Positions 20,970 through 32,118 of a DNA stretch of 64,000 nucleotides are shown piece by piece. This DNA comes from Nemophila menziesii (Eukaryota; Streptophyta; Magnoliopsida; Boraginales; Hydrophyllaceae). The stretch's first letter is position 1. Each line of letters opens with the position of its first letter. The notes beneath the pieces are model-generated. The model was not told the origin of the DNA. It saw only the letters and a list, made by a program, of their open reading frames with translations, and did no database searches. Location of the stretch: NCBI GenBank assembly GCA_029959085.1, contig JARWIR010000010.1, forward strand, positions 6,469,001-6,533,000, given 5' to 3'. The position numbers and the translations under genes are program-made.

Positions 20970-22165
20970 ATGACTAATAGAACAACAATATTAGCTAACA
21001 AGAGGGAGGTTAAGAAGAGCAAGGTATTGGATCCAATCAAGAAGAAATCAAATAACAAAGGTTCTAGTTCTAATTCAAAGGGTAAAGATCAAGTTGAAGA
21101 TGGTGGTATAACTTTGTGTGATCGTAATGGTAAAAAACTTTACTTTTATGCAAAGGAGAAAACACAACTTCCACAAGGTCCTACACACAAGGAGAAAGAG
21201 GAAGCTTCAAGGGCCCTGAAGGCTTCTGCAGAGAAACAATTAAAAGAACTACCTTTTGCTTATGAGAAAGTATTCAAGGAAGAAGTTGGTGAAGGAGAAT
21301 ACAAGAGATTCTTAGAGCTTGGTGAGAAATTGGGTTGGTCTACGTTCATGGTAAGACGTTCGGAATTATGTCATGAGTTAGTTTTGGAATTCTATTTAGG
21401 CCTCTTTAGCCGAGATAGTAAAGGTTGTGTTCCGATTAGAGGAAAGCTAGTTCCTTTCACAGTTGAGGAGATTAGAAACCACTTCAAGTTTAAGAAATTG
21501 AAAGGTTGTTGCAAATTTGAAGAAGCGGTTGCTAAACGAAAAATCTTTGATGAGGAATTACTTTTTGAGCATGTATTAGACAAGGAGAAAGTGCAATCAC
21601 ATAAGGGAGAATTGAAGGCACCTTGGCCTTACAAATATCTTCAATCGGATGCGAGAATTTGGCACAATTTCCTTATTCCTAATGTCTTTAAAATCACACG
21701 AACTTTGGATGTGACTATGAAGAACGCTCTACATTTTGATTGTATTTTGAGAGGAGAAGAAGTTGATGTGGTATAGTTGATCTATGAGGAGGTGATACGA
21801 TTTTCGGTCTCTCCTAAATCAGTTTATAATGTTAAATTTCCATCTATGATCACGTGTCTTGTGCGAAAAGTGAATGTTACATTGGGTGAAGAAGAGAAAC
21901 TCGAGTTAAAGGGAGTTATAATAATGCTTGGATCAAGGATATCTTTCGAAGAGCGGGTTCTACGCAACTCTCGAAAGAAGAAAAGGAGCAAAATTGGCAA
22001 GATAAGATGGAGGAGCGTTTAACGAAATTCGAAGCAGCTCAAACTTCTTTAGTCAATGATGTGGCACAAATCAATGCTAATCAAGTGCACATCATGAAAC
22101 TCCTCGAGCAATTAACGAAAGGCCTAGCAATTCCTACCTTGGATATCAATGATGCGAGGCAATAG
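20970..22165 (+). pseudogene. E2 third ORF (plant transposon/env-like protein), broken
   Basis: The true ATG is at 20970 (MTNRTTILANKRE). The Lys/Ser-rich N-terminus leads into a core with FLELGEKLGW, ELVLEFYLGLF and VPIRGKLVPF. I associate these motifs with the plant transposon-protein domain found in Athila third ORFs and Sirevirus env-like ORFs. A TAG at 21774-21776 interrupts codon 269, where E3 has CAG. A small deletion near 21910-21930 shifts the frame, and the coiled-coil C-terminus survives out of frame up to the TAG at 22163. No signal peptide or transmembrane segment is evident, so membrane-envelope activity is not supported. Confidence 0.8.
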
Positions 22166-23736
22166 CCTCGAGAGTATGTTCTCTTTCTTCCTTACCATTT
22201 CTGTAAATATGTTTATCTACTAATTTTAATTTCTATTTCGAGTCTTTTTCGAGTCATGGGGACACGATTCATTTTTGAGTTGGGGTGTGGGGATTCGTTG
22301 TCTCTCATCTCCATTTTTCTGTTTTTAGGTAGAAATTTTTGTTTTTAGGTAGAAATTAAAATTTTTGATACATGGGAATTAGATGTAGAGTGTGTTTAAT
22401 AGCTTGAAAGCATAAGCTCAGTGAATTGATGATAGTAAGTAGTATGTTTATGTGCTATTTTATTTGTATGCTTTGAGTATTTGCAGGAAAACACACGTTG
22501 ATAGTGAAGAAAAGATTAGTGAGCAATGCGATAGAAAGTATGTTCGATCTCAGGGAACCTTGAGAAGTGTGTAGGCCGTGAGATCCAAGCTAGTTGACAA
22601 ACCATTTGATGAAAGTGCTAAAGGTAAGAAAATAACGAAATTACATAGTGTAGAAAGTGATTAAGGCGGTTCTTCCATATTTGAAGCCTTTGAAGCCTTT
22701 TTATACCTTCTCACCTTGTGATTTTTGATTTTATATGCTATATTCTTCTCAAGCCCCTTCTAGCCTTTCTAAATCTTTTTATTGAAACACGTTATAAGCC
22801 ATATCCCTTTAGATTATAGGACTTTTCCATATGACCCGCACTCGAATCGCGATGCATAGACAGTTGTTTTAGAGCTTGAGTTTGGGGTGGTGGGTCCACT
22901 ATTATGGGAGTTGTTATTGGGATGGGATTTTTGAGCTTATTAATTGTGCTTTGTGCTTTATATTGATGATGATTCACATATTTTTATTGTAACCCTTTGC
23001 CGGGGTAATAGTGAATGAAAAAGAAGCTACGAGCTAAATTTACCAACAAAGGCATTAAAAGAAATAATATATATGAGAAAATTAGCGTGATATCTCAACA
23101 TTAAAAGAGAGTCATAGCTTGAGGAATTGATTTGAAAAGAAAAGAAAATATATATATTCGGACCGGCAAAGTGGAATTTTTATGTGAACATCTTATGTTG
23201 TAATTGGGTTATTGGGGATGCTACAGTGTGCATCAAAGAATTCATTGGGTTGAGTGAGAAACGTTTTATGAGAGTAACTCAAGCTCTAGGGCGATTCGTT
23301 GATGGCTAGTGAGGAGAGAGCCAAAATCTCACTCCAAATTATCCAAATATACTACCATACCGTCCCTAAGCCTAAATTACAACCTAAAAGACCTTTTGAT
23401 TCTTTGCTATGTAATGGAGAAGTGATTGAGCCATTAGAGAGTAGTTAAATGGATCTTTGAATACTACCGAGGTTTGATGAACAATCTATAGCTTTCTTGG
23501 GGAACTGAGTAAAGTCCCAATCCTTCTTACATTGCGAAACTAATCTGATCTTGAATTCAAGCTGTGTTGACTGTGGATATGACAAGTGTACAGGTATGTA
23601 GTTTATGAATATTATTGCATGAAATTTTCTGAGTTATGTGCTTTAGGATTATTTTATATATTCCGCTATGTTCTTCCCATTGTATCGAGAATTTTATAAG
23701 TGTGTATTTATAGACTTCCCTATGTAATTATCTTTA
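22166..23736 (+). other. E2 3' non-coding region with conserved blocks
   Basis: It holds the imperfect stem GAGTCATG-GGGA-CACGATTC (22251-22270) followed by a purine tract (22273-22286) and a third purine tract copy (22875-22892) after the CATATGACCCGCACT block. CTTTGCCGG (22995-23003) could pair with CCGGCAAAG (23163-23171). There is no credible coding frame. Confidence 0.65.
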
Positions 23737-23772
23737 TTGTATCGGGACGATACAACTTTGAGTTGGGGGTCT
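23737..23772 (+). promoter_or_regulatory. E2 polypurine tract with upstream stem-loop
   Basis: A perfect 8 bp stem TTGTATCG (23737-23744) / CGATACAA (23748-23755) with a GGA loop is followed by CTTTGAGTTGGGGGTCT and the 3' LTR. The stem bases differ from E1 but pair equally well. Confidence 0.82.
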
Positions 23773-25304
23773 TGATGTCTCCTCATTTGTGATTGATTTA
23801 TATTAGGATGAGACATCATTTTTAGTGATTTAGAATACATAAATGTCGATTTTCTTGAGAAATAGTGCACTTTCCTATTTTGAGTCTTGATTTAGTGAAT
23901 TATTATTTTTAGAGCATATTAGATTTAATTATTTATTTTAGTGTGAAGCTTTAAAGATAATTATGGAGATTAATTAGAGTCCAAGTCAAAGACTACAACT
24001 TATGGAAAGAGATTAGCATGGTAATTAAAGATAAGGTAACAAAAGCTAAAAATATGGAAAAGGAAAAGCTGCCTAAATCTGAATTCTGCAGCACACGCCT
24101 AAAGAAGTGGTGATTACTCCTACAAGAAAGCAGATTTTGGTAATTTCCTCTCATAGGGACGTAGATAACTCTGTGAGGATTCTTTTGGTATCTTATGGAG
24201 CAAAAACCGACCAATAACGAAGAAGATATTCTCAAAACGGTCCAGCAGTGTTTATCTTTATTTCCATACGAATTTGAGTTGGGCCAGGAGTCCAATACTT
24301 TATCTCTTCCTCAAGAAAACGAATTAGGTCTTCTAAACACCTATAAATACACCCTTATATCACTTGTAAATCATCCTTGCCTCATAGTAATTAGTTCTTA
24401 AAGTTTTATTCTTCCAGTTTATTGTAGAGAGCAAGAAGATGTCTTTTGTAATTTCTTTTAGTTTATTTCCTCCTGGTATGAACTAAACTCCCCATAGCTT
24501 GGGTTTTGCATCATGTATAATCTATGAATTCTAATTCTTCTATCTAAGTTTATTTGGGAATTATATGTTTTAATCTGATATTAGCTTCTTACTTAATGTT
24601 TGTTTATGTGTTTTGATTTATTGTCTTTCCTAGAACTGATCACTTTAGGATTGTTTTAATATTAGTTGAATGGTCTCCTTAAATGGGTGTTTAACTATTG
24701 AACCACCACATAATGTCTAGTGTCGATATTAGTTCTGACAAAACATGATTCTAACTAGATAGTCATTAGGGTTTGTTTTAATCACCATATCACCAATTGA
24801 TTGTAGTGTCTGTTTAGGGCCTTGGTAGCGCTTGATAACCCTATTTGAGACCTCGTCTTGGTTGTGCCGTAGCCCCCTTAGTCGCTCTCAAGGTCTAAGA
24901 TATGGGAATTTAGAATCCTGACTAAGTATACCAAGAGCTAATATTCTCCCTTATGGACTAGATCTATAGATAGAATTAGAAGGATTAGTGCATACTAGCA
25001 AAACCTAAGCTATATCTCTCATCGCATATTCTTAGTATTTTATTTTATTGTCTTTATTTTCCTTGTTTTAATTAGTTAATTCGAATTTCATATCTTTTAT
25101 TTTCTGTCTTCTAATTATTTACTTTTACTCGTTATTCCTACTCACGCGTATAACACACTTAAGTCCCTGAGAACGAACTCAACTTACTAACTAAAACTTG
25201 CATACTCCCTGTAATACTTGCAGTACTGTGCCTGTCTAGGGTGAGAGTGCGTAGTTTTCTTGACTTATATTTATCTTATTTTTATCACACCCTAGGTGAC
25301 ACCA
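23773..25304 (+). repeat. E2 3' LTR
   Basis: A 1532 bp copy of 15526-17057 with scattered substitutions, so E2 looks older than E1. A TATA motif lies at 24342-24349. It is followed directly by the duplicated AGGTT. Confidence 0.95.
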
Positions 25305-25309
25305 AGGTT

Positions 25310-25734
25310 CCCAAGGCTTGGTCGAGTATCTAGGTTGTCTTGTTTGGTCGGTTCAGGGTATGGATGTGCCAGTATTTATAATGTAGCTTACCTAAACCTA
25401 TTAATTGTAAAAAAGAAAGATTTTATTTTGAATTTTATAGAAAAACTTAAATATTGGTAATATGTTTCAAAAAATCTAATTACTTTTATCCACAAACGTA
25501 TTAATTGATTTATTTAATGGAAACGAATAGTCTATTATATTCTATTTAAAAAGAATTACTTTCACGTTTTTATATGTTATAAAAACACTTTGAAAAGAAA
25601 ATTAAAATTGTTCTATTTAAATATATTATTTTTTGCATACAGTTGAGGCTAAAAGCCAAATTTAAATAAATTAACTAAACCCTCATGGTGAAATTAATAC
25701 GAGCCTAGGGCTTGCACAACTTCTCCTATCTATT
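25310..25734. other. A/T-rich DNA, no gene recognised
   Basis: No coding or repeat features are visible. It joins the pre-insertion flank of E2 to the truncated E8 LTR, whose left limit is uncertain. Confidence 0.45.
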
Positions 25735-27021
25735 GTGATGTTACCCAATTTGCTACGTGGTTAGTCAAGTCCGTCAGTATCAATGATGAATATCACGTGT
25801 CTATTACCTAGTTCTGTAATTAAACCCCCCCCCCCTTTCCGGATGATCACTGTCACTAATTAATAGAATAATTACTACGACCTATCTCCTATTATCTAAT
25901 TCACTAATAGTAAATAAGTACAAAATAATAATCGATATAAAATACCCAATTCAATTAAACCATAAATTAATCTCAAACTGAAAATACATCAATTAAATAA
26001 ATTAGGGTTCATCGCATTATTCGATTCTCAAGTATAACAAATTTAGCATATAAAAATTACGGGAAAAACATAAATAAATAAATAAATGATTCGATGCTGA
26101 TTTGTTGAAGATTGGTCAAAGACCAATATTCTTCTCTTCTGCTCCCTGCTTCAAGCGTTGTTGTCTTTTCTCTGTCTTAAAAATAAGTAGTACGATAAAG
26201 TGTACTGATTAATGAGGTCTAATAAGCCTTATATAGAGATAAATAAGGATTAGGTCTTAATTGGGCCTAATTAAGTAATTAGAGCCAAAATCCATTTTAT
26301 TATTCCCGCGTCGGTTGTACACCCTCCAGTAAAATAGGTATAACTTTTGTATCGTATGTTCAAATGACATAAACTTAGAGGAGCATCTTTTTCATTTGAA
26401 CCAATAGTTCAGATTCTGCACCGTTTGGGCTCGGAAGAGCTAGAAGTGACGATTTTTGAGTTTTCAACGCTCTTTCACCTTCACTAAAGTGATGTTTCTT
26501 GCCCATTTAACGCTTTCTGTTGATCTTTGACTTTCAAAATTAACTTCTTCTCTTCATCTTGGTTACTCATAGAAACCATATACCTAAAAAATTCAAACTA
26601 AACACACAACTTAATGCACAAAAGCTCTTAAAGTAACAATAAGTCAAATTTTGAGGAAGAAAATGAATTATTGCAAATGAATCCAATAAATCTACTAACT
26701 AAGTCCAATATATACCTAAAATAATGTCTCCTAAGAGTGTTAATTTATCACAAATAGGGATGCATCAAGACCCCCAACTCAAATCTTTGTCGTCTTGACA
26801 AAGTAAGACAAAGGTAAATGTATGGGGTAAGAAGCAAATGCAGAATCTAAAGAATGATACTCAAAGCAAAACTTAAAATAAATTTCATATCGTACAACCT
26901 AAGAATTAATGAACAAAACATATATTGTACAAAATCAAACATAGATAATATCAATCCAAAATTAATTCCACAATGCTAGAAGATTACACTTGATACTTAG
27001 CTCGAGATGGTGGCTATAGGG
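25735..27021 (-). mobile_element. E8: old Athila-like remnant (3' LTR and adjacent 3' end)
   Basis: From about 25735 the sequence aligns by eye with the minus-strand LTRs of E1 and E7 (the AATTAAACCCCCC and GGATGATC blocks). It ends at 26767 in GCATCA, followed by the complement of a polypurine tract. 26804-27021 matches the 3' non-coding end of E1 up to GGTGGCTATAGGGTGTT, where the Sirevirus interrupts it. The LTR lacks its far end, and a 9-10 base C run near 25826 marks decay. Confidence 0.8.
26768..26803 (-). promoter_or_regulatory. E8 polypurine tract with upstream stem-loop
   Basis: On the minus strand CTTTGTC / GACAAAG (7 bp, five-base loop) is followed by ATTTGAGTTGGGGGTCT and the LTR. 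It is the same arrangement as in E1, kept in a decayed element. Confidence 0.7.
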
Positions 27022-27722
27022 TGTTGAAAGTCCTAGAGGGGTGGGGCGAGTGAATACGATTACTAATAAGATTAATGCCTTTTTTAAAATATTTTGGATA
27101 ATTATAAGTTTAAAGAATAACTTCTAAGTCAATATATATCAGACACTAAGGGATCATGCAATAGGGTAACTAGGTTTGATATAAATAGAAATACGAGCAA
27201 TCAATAAACGATAACTAAAGAGATAGGGGATAGAAAGTACACAACGATGTATAGTGGTTCGGTGATCCCTACATCCACTACCTAAGGAAGCCTCCTTAGG
27301 ATTTCAAGCTTTTCACTAAGCTCCCGTGTCTCTCTTAACAGGGTCGAGAACACAATAACCCTTACAACCACTTTGATACCACGAAGGAATAACCCTTGTG
27401 CTATCGCAACACAAGGAAACCGAGTATAATCCCTATACTAAAACTCTCTCTTAATCTATCTATTACAAATACTAGACTTAAGAAGATAAATACAAGGTGT
27501 TTAAGTGGTGATATAACTTTGCTAAACAATCTCCTAAAGAGTAGATATAACTTTAAGCATGAAACTCCTCTTGAGTAGATAATAACTTTGAAGCTTCTTG
27601 GTTTAAGCTCTTGATCAGGCTTGGATGATTAACTTTGATAGCTTGAGACCTCTAATTTTGTAGGAGAATGATATGTGTAATAGTTTAAGTGTAAGAGGTG
27701 AGTTTCTCCTTCAAAGAGGTCA

Positions 27723-27730
27723 AATTTATA
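27723..27730 (-). promoter_or_regulatory. Candidate Sirevirus LTR TATA box
   Basis: GCTATAAATTTG on the minus strand lies about 50 bp downstream of the last GC-rich dyad. A second TATA-like motif (TTTATAAC, near 27752) is an alternative. Confidence 0.5.
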
Positions 27731-27780
27731 GCACAAGAAAGTCCCCAACAGTTATAAAGTTTGTGGGACAATTTGTGTTG

Positions 27781-27970
27781 AACGGGTACTCATTTATAGA
27801 ATACTGGAATCCCGTTTAACTTCCCCAACGACTCTTTTCCAAGTGGAAACGGTAAGAAATGACGTGGCATTGACTAGCAAGAAAATCATGTTGACCGGGT
27901 ACCCGGTTATACATTGAACGGGGTCCCGGTGGTGAGCGGGTTCCCGGTTAGAACCAAACGGGTTCTTGGT
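27781..27970 (-). repeat. Sirevirus LTR paired-dyad array
   Basis: Dyads of the type ACCGGG-NN-CCCGGT start at 27781 and 27804, 27894 and 27917, and 27935 and 27957, so mates are 22-23 bp apart. ACCGGGTACCCGGT (27894-27907) is a perfect palindrome. One copy contains AACCGGGAACCCGC, identical to a copy in E5. GC-rich palindromes in Sirevirus LTR promoters are, as I recall, a known family trait. Confidence 0.85.
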
Positions 27971-28301
27971 TATCTTCTGACTTGCGTATTTTGACATTTT
28001 GCTACGATGTTTGGATGGAAAAGTTTTCTTCACGAGAGTTGTTGGAAACAACATTCCAAGAAACTTTGTAGTTGATCATGAAGGCTAATTCTCAATGAAT
28101 AAAAAGATAAGGCTAAAAATATTTTTATGAAAATTAGCTTCTTAGGATATGACAATAAAGCTTTGATCTAAATGATAAAGATAGTGTTTTTGATGAAATA
28201 GAATAGAATATAGAGGATATAGATAAAGTGTAGTTAGCACAATAAACACAAGAGGATTTGTCACATTAAAACAACTTATGAAGGGAAGATATATGCCAAC
28301 A

Positions 28302-28316
28302 ATCTCCCCCTTTTTT
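28302..28316 (-). promoter_or_regulatory. Sirevirus polypurine tract
   Basis: AAAAAAGGGGGAGAT on the minus strand is adjacent to the LTR. Further GGGGGA-type copies lie near 28391, 28443 and 28526, consistent with the multiple tracts I recall for Sireviruses. Confidence 0.82.
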
Positions 28317-29158
28317 ATGATGACAAATCCTTCACTAAAACACCTTAGGAATGATATGAAATTTAACCTCTAAGGGAGTTATGCTCCCCCTATCAATGTG
28401 CATATAAGATGTAAAAGAATAAAGTACATATGGAGTGTAATTCCCCCTCACAACAAGTATAAAATTAAAGTGTAATTTGTGAGTTTTGTAAAGTGCAATT
28501 TTGAAGGTTTTAGTGCACATATTTCTCCCCCTTTGTCTGCAACAAAAAGACGGGATATTTAGCTATTACACGGGGAGCCGAACTCAAGTGAACAAGGATA
28601 GAGAATCAAGAGTATGTAAAAGATGAAATGTATATATTTATCCCTTTTCAACTACAAGGAAACAAGATAGAATATGTTTTAGAAAGAGTAGGGGTAAAAA
28701 TGCAATTTTGCAAAGTTCAAGGACTAAAGTGTAATTTTTCAAAAAGTTTGGACTAAAATGGAAAATTTTACATAAGAAAGATTATATTATCCAACTTTTA
28801 GAACTATGGAATAATTTCTAAGAGCTAAAATGCAATTGTATGATTTCAAGAGAGCTAGATTTCAATATCACCTATAACATTAAGAAAATGATTAGTAACA
28901 CAAGATAATATCCAACCATAAGAACCAATCACAACTAATCCAAAACACAATCAAATCAAAACATAAAATCAAATCATAATCATAAACAAAAACCATAAGA
29001 GAAAACATAATAATCCGGATTGTAAAACGATTACATAAACAAAACACTAAATACGAGAGTTGACAAACCAAACACCGAGTTTAAACAAGACAAAAAAAGG
29101 ATAAACAAACACAAGGATAGGTAATCATAAAAACAACCCTACAACATATGCATGAGAA
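28317..29158 (-). other. Sirevirus 3' non-coding region
   Basis: A/T-rich sequence between the env-like ORF and the LTR, with repeated purine tracts in its LTR-proximal 220 bp. No credible coding frame. Confidence 0.6.
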
Positions 29159-30411
29159 TCAAGAACTCCGAGGAGAGCGACTCCTTGACCTTCTTACACT
29201 TGCAACATCATTTCGTAGACACGACACCTCGTTCTTCAAGCCTTCAATCCTATCGTTCACATTTTTAAACCAACTTTTCACTTCCGCAAAACCATATTTA
29301 ATCTCATTTAAGACCTTATTTATATCATCCTTTGTAGCAACATTTGAGGAAGTAACATTTAATGGTGGGATACGAGGAGCTCGGTGAGTAGGAGGAGGAG
29401 TAGGTACCAGATCGGTCGAAAGAGGAGGGATGTTAAAAGATTCTAAAGGGAAACCCGTAGAGATGTTATTACTAGAAATATCGTTTAAGATTGATTTTTG
29501 AAGATCTTCCGGAAAATGATCAAAAGAGTACTTGTAAATGTATTGACCATTGTAAATAAGGATTTTCATAGTTTTTTTTAAAACGAAGATCAATCCTCCA
29601 CGCGGGCTCAAAATTGTGAGGATTAGGAGAAGGGAAAATTTTATTAACAACAATCAAAAAGTAACTAAGAGAAATCACATAAGGGAGAGTAGCATTTTGA
29701 TGAGCACGAGTTTCCATGTTTCGGATGAAGATTTTACAAAAATTTATCAAGTTTTTTGTGTAAAGTAGATAAAGAATAAATGATTCATAAGGAGCTATCG
29801 TACCATCTTTCTTATCTTTTTCGAGAAGACAATGCATAAGGATTTTGTGGGCTAAACGAATATCCGGAGTAAAAAGGCTAGACAACCAAGGTTGGACATG
29901 ATTGTTAATAATTTTTTATGACATAAATTTTTCAACCTCGGTTTTCAAAGACATACCAATACTTTCCTTAACATGATTCCAAACAACTTGAATATAATTT
30001 TCATAACCCGAGTTTCGAAAATTAAAAGCTTTAGCAACAATATTCGGGCTAATTGAGAGATTTTTTGAGGAAACCATGGTTTTAAAAGAGCAATTTTCAC
30101 ACTCAAGAGGTTGAATATTTTGATAAAATTCACTCACAAGAGGTTCATAGGTGGAATGTTCAATTGAAAGGAAGAAATCAAGCTTTTGGAATTGAAATAA
30201 TTCAAATAGAGTAGAAGAAGACCAATTTACCATAGTTATAGAGGCACTAAGAGAAATATTTGTAATAGCTCTCCCGGGGGTAGTACTTTGGTGCTCTTTC
30301 TCACATTTCTTTCGGTGGGACCTTCTTCTTCAACATCATCAAGTAATGGGTCAAACTCCATTTCTTTTTCTTCCTCTTCATGCTCTTCAATTACAAGCCT
30401 TCTTTTGTTGG
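29159..30411 (-). pseudogene. Sirevirus env-like ORF, broken
   Basis: Three overlapping or adjacent frames (30233-29916, 29885-29520, 29653-29159) make one degenerate protein. The first contains YEPLVSEFYQNI and a following SKNLSISPNIVAKAF segment, the second RLAHKILMHCLLEKD and LINFCKIFI. These match the plant transposon/env-like domain of Sireviruses. The last frame has a Pro-rich stretch, a helix of coiled-coil character and an RSRSRSPRSS tail. An in-frame TAA (29918-29916) and a frameshift near 29600 break it. The acidic N-terminal part (about 30411-30290) is cut by E4. No clear membrane segments are seen, so the envelope name reflects position only. Confidence 0.75.
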
Positions 30412-31943
30412 TGATGTCTCCCTATTTTTTCTAAATATTAGCCCTTAGGAGACATCATTTTAGGTGAATATTTGACTTATTAGATAGACTTTTATGCTTA
30501 TTTCGTCATATTGCACTTTCTCCCCTAGGAATTAGACTATTTGCATTTTTAGAGCTTTTGTGCGTTAATTTGTTTGTTTTGAGGGAAAAGTTAGTAGGTT
30601 TATGAATTCATGAAGAACCACTACAAGGAGGAGAAGTGAGAACTAAAGTCTTCGATCAAGTGGAGGAGCTGAAGGGAAGAAAAGAATTTCCAAGAACTTA
30701 ATTAAAGAAGTTGCAGATCTGAAAGGTTGTTAAAGATTGCTATTTTTGGGCTACTTAGGAGCGGATTTAGCCTTGGGCCGTGAAACATGGTTTGGTAGCC
30801 TATTGAGTTAGGAAAATTCTCCACAAGTTACAGTTGTTTTACTAAAGGCTGCACACAAGTTACAAGAATTAAAAGAAAAGATGGGCTTGGGCTTTTTATA
30901 ATTTGACCTATCCTCTTAACCTAAGCCCTAATCCATTTTTACTTGTATAAATAGACCATTTAGCCTCCTTTTACAGACACTTCAGAGAATTACATTAGAG
31001 GCTTCATATTTTCAAGTCAGAGCAAGAAGACATAGGAAAAGCTAGAGCTGGAGGAATCGTGTTCTTCAAACAACAGCCAAACCAACCTTTAGGTTATTTA
31101 TTTCATTTCTATAATTGAATATTATGTCTTTTATTTATTTAATTTCAATCTTTAATTTCATTATGAGCTAAACTTTCATATACTTGAGAATCACAATAAA
31201 GGGATGAACCCTAATTAATTTATTTTATGTTTTAAATTTGAGATTGTTATGATTTAAATTGAATTGAGTCTTATATATTGGATATTACTTTGTTTTCATT
31301 ACCGTTTCTTTTAGGAACAACTAGAAATAGCTTTTAGTATTTAGGCTGTTCACTTTAGTGGCAAAAGTGATCATCCGACAGGGGGGTTTGAATACAAACT
31401 TAGGTAATACCCGTGTAATGTCCGTTATTGACCGACAGGCTTAACTAATTACATAGCCAAAGAGGCATATCATCCGAAGAGGCATATTCGCCCATTTAGG
31501 GGTTTATAGTACTTTAGGATAGCTCCTAGGTCCACTCGACAGGGGGCTAGGAGATATTAGAGTCCCGACTAATATTATATTACCAATTCCAACCTTAAAC
31601 AAAGCATAGGTTACATTAATTAGGTGGAATCCTTGCGAGACTCAAGTATCTCTCATCTCTGAAGCTAGTCTTTTATTTGCATTATTTCTTTTCAGTTATT
31701 TATTTTAATTAGTCTTTATTTTATTGCATATTTAGTTCTTAAGAAAACCAAACAAAAATCATATTATTTTACTTTTTCTGTCAGACAATTATTTCTAATA
31801 TCTGATTAATACTAGAGTTGAACCTAATCCGTCTCTGAGAACAAAACCCCATTTATCGGATATTACTTGGACAACCGTGCACTTGCGGTATTGTGGTACC
31901 TTTTATTTATCGCATTAATTTTATAACACCCCAGGACCCACCA
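30412..31943 (+). repeat. E4 5' LTR
   Basis: Starts TGATGTCTCCC and ends GACCCACCA (1532 bp). TATAAATA lies at 30946-30953. Downstream are the repeated CCGACAGG motifs (near 31376, 31433 and 31538) shared with the complement of E1. No second copy is in the window, so the limits rest on the shared end motifs and the primer site. Confidence 0.9.
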
Positions 31944-31949
31944 AGTTTT

Positions 31950-31967
31950 TGGTGCTGCTGCCGGGGG
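31950..31967 (+). other. E4 primer binding site, mutated
   Basis: TGGTGCTGCTGCCGGGGG has two C-to-T type changes and a terminal change compared with E1. C-to-T decay suggests former cytosine methylation. Confidence 0.8.
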
Positions 31968-32075
31968 CGGTAGCGTGTGACCCCGGTGTTAATCTTTAGT
32001 AGTTTAATTGTTATTTTTTTTCTAGTTTTACGCTTTTGTTTGTTCGTTCTTTTTCATGTTTATAGGTTTTGGTGC

Positions 32076-32118
32076 ATGCTCGAAGATCCCGAGATCCTTG
32101 AGAATCCCGAAATCCTAT
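32076..32118 (+). pseudogene. gag: E4 gag, first codons before the E3 insertion
   Basis: The ATG begins a frame (MLEDPEILENPEIL) homologous to the E1 Gag N-terminus. It is interrupted after CCTAT by E3 and resumes at 41940 with REANKRKKEAKAK, again matching E1. Confidence 0.85.

Larger units (their letters stand above)
15526..25304 (+). mobile_element. E2: non-autonomous Athila derivative
   Basis: The 9,779 bp element is flanked by AGGTT (15521-15525 and 25305-25309). The two LTRs are each 1532 bp and differ at only a few sites. Inside are a primer site, a gag-protease-integrase-tail frame, a GC-rich dyad array, a third ORF, conserved 3' blocks and a polypurine tract. RT, RNase H and the integrase core are missing. 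E3 has the same gap, so this is an inherited structure rather than private damage. Confidence 0.95.
27022..28301 (-). repeat. Sirevirus-like 3' LTR (1280 bp)
   Basis: Plus-strand ends are TGTTGAAAG and CCAACA, complementary to TGTTGG...TTTCAACA. Orientation is fixed by the polypurine tract on its right. The middle holds a GC-rich dyad array, and a TATA motif lies 50 bp downstream of it in element orientation. Confidence 0.88.
27022..30411 (-). mobile_element. Sirevirus-like Ty1/copia element, 3' part
   Basis: One LTR is followed (leftward reading) by an AAAAAAGGGGGAGAT polypurine tract and an env-like ORF. The phrases AGTCCTAGAGGGG at one LTR end, GGGGGAGATTGTTGG at the other, and TAGTGGTTCGGTG inside are typical of SIRE/Sirevirus elements. 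The rest of the element and its 5' LTR lie beyond E4, outside the window. It was inserted into E8 and later cut by E4. Confidence 0.85.

Noticed and set aside
20970..21776. Third ORF as a true viral envelope glycoprotein
   Set aside because: No signal peptide, transmembrane segment or cysteine-rich ectodomain is visible; only the position matches an envelope gene.
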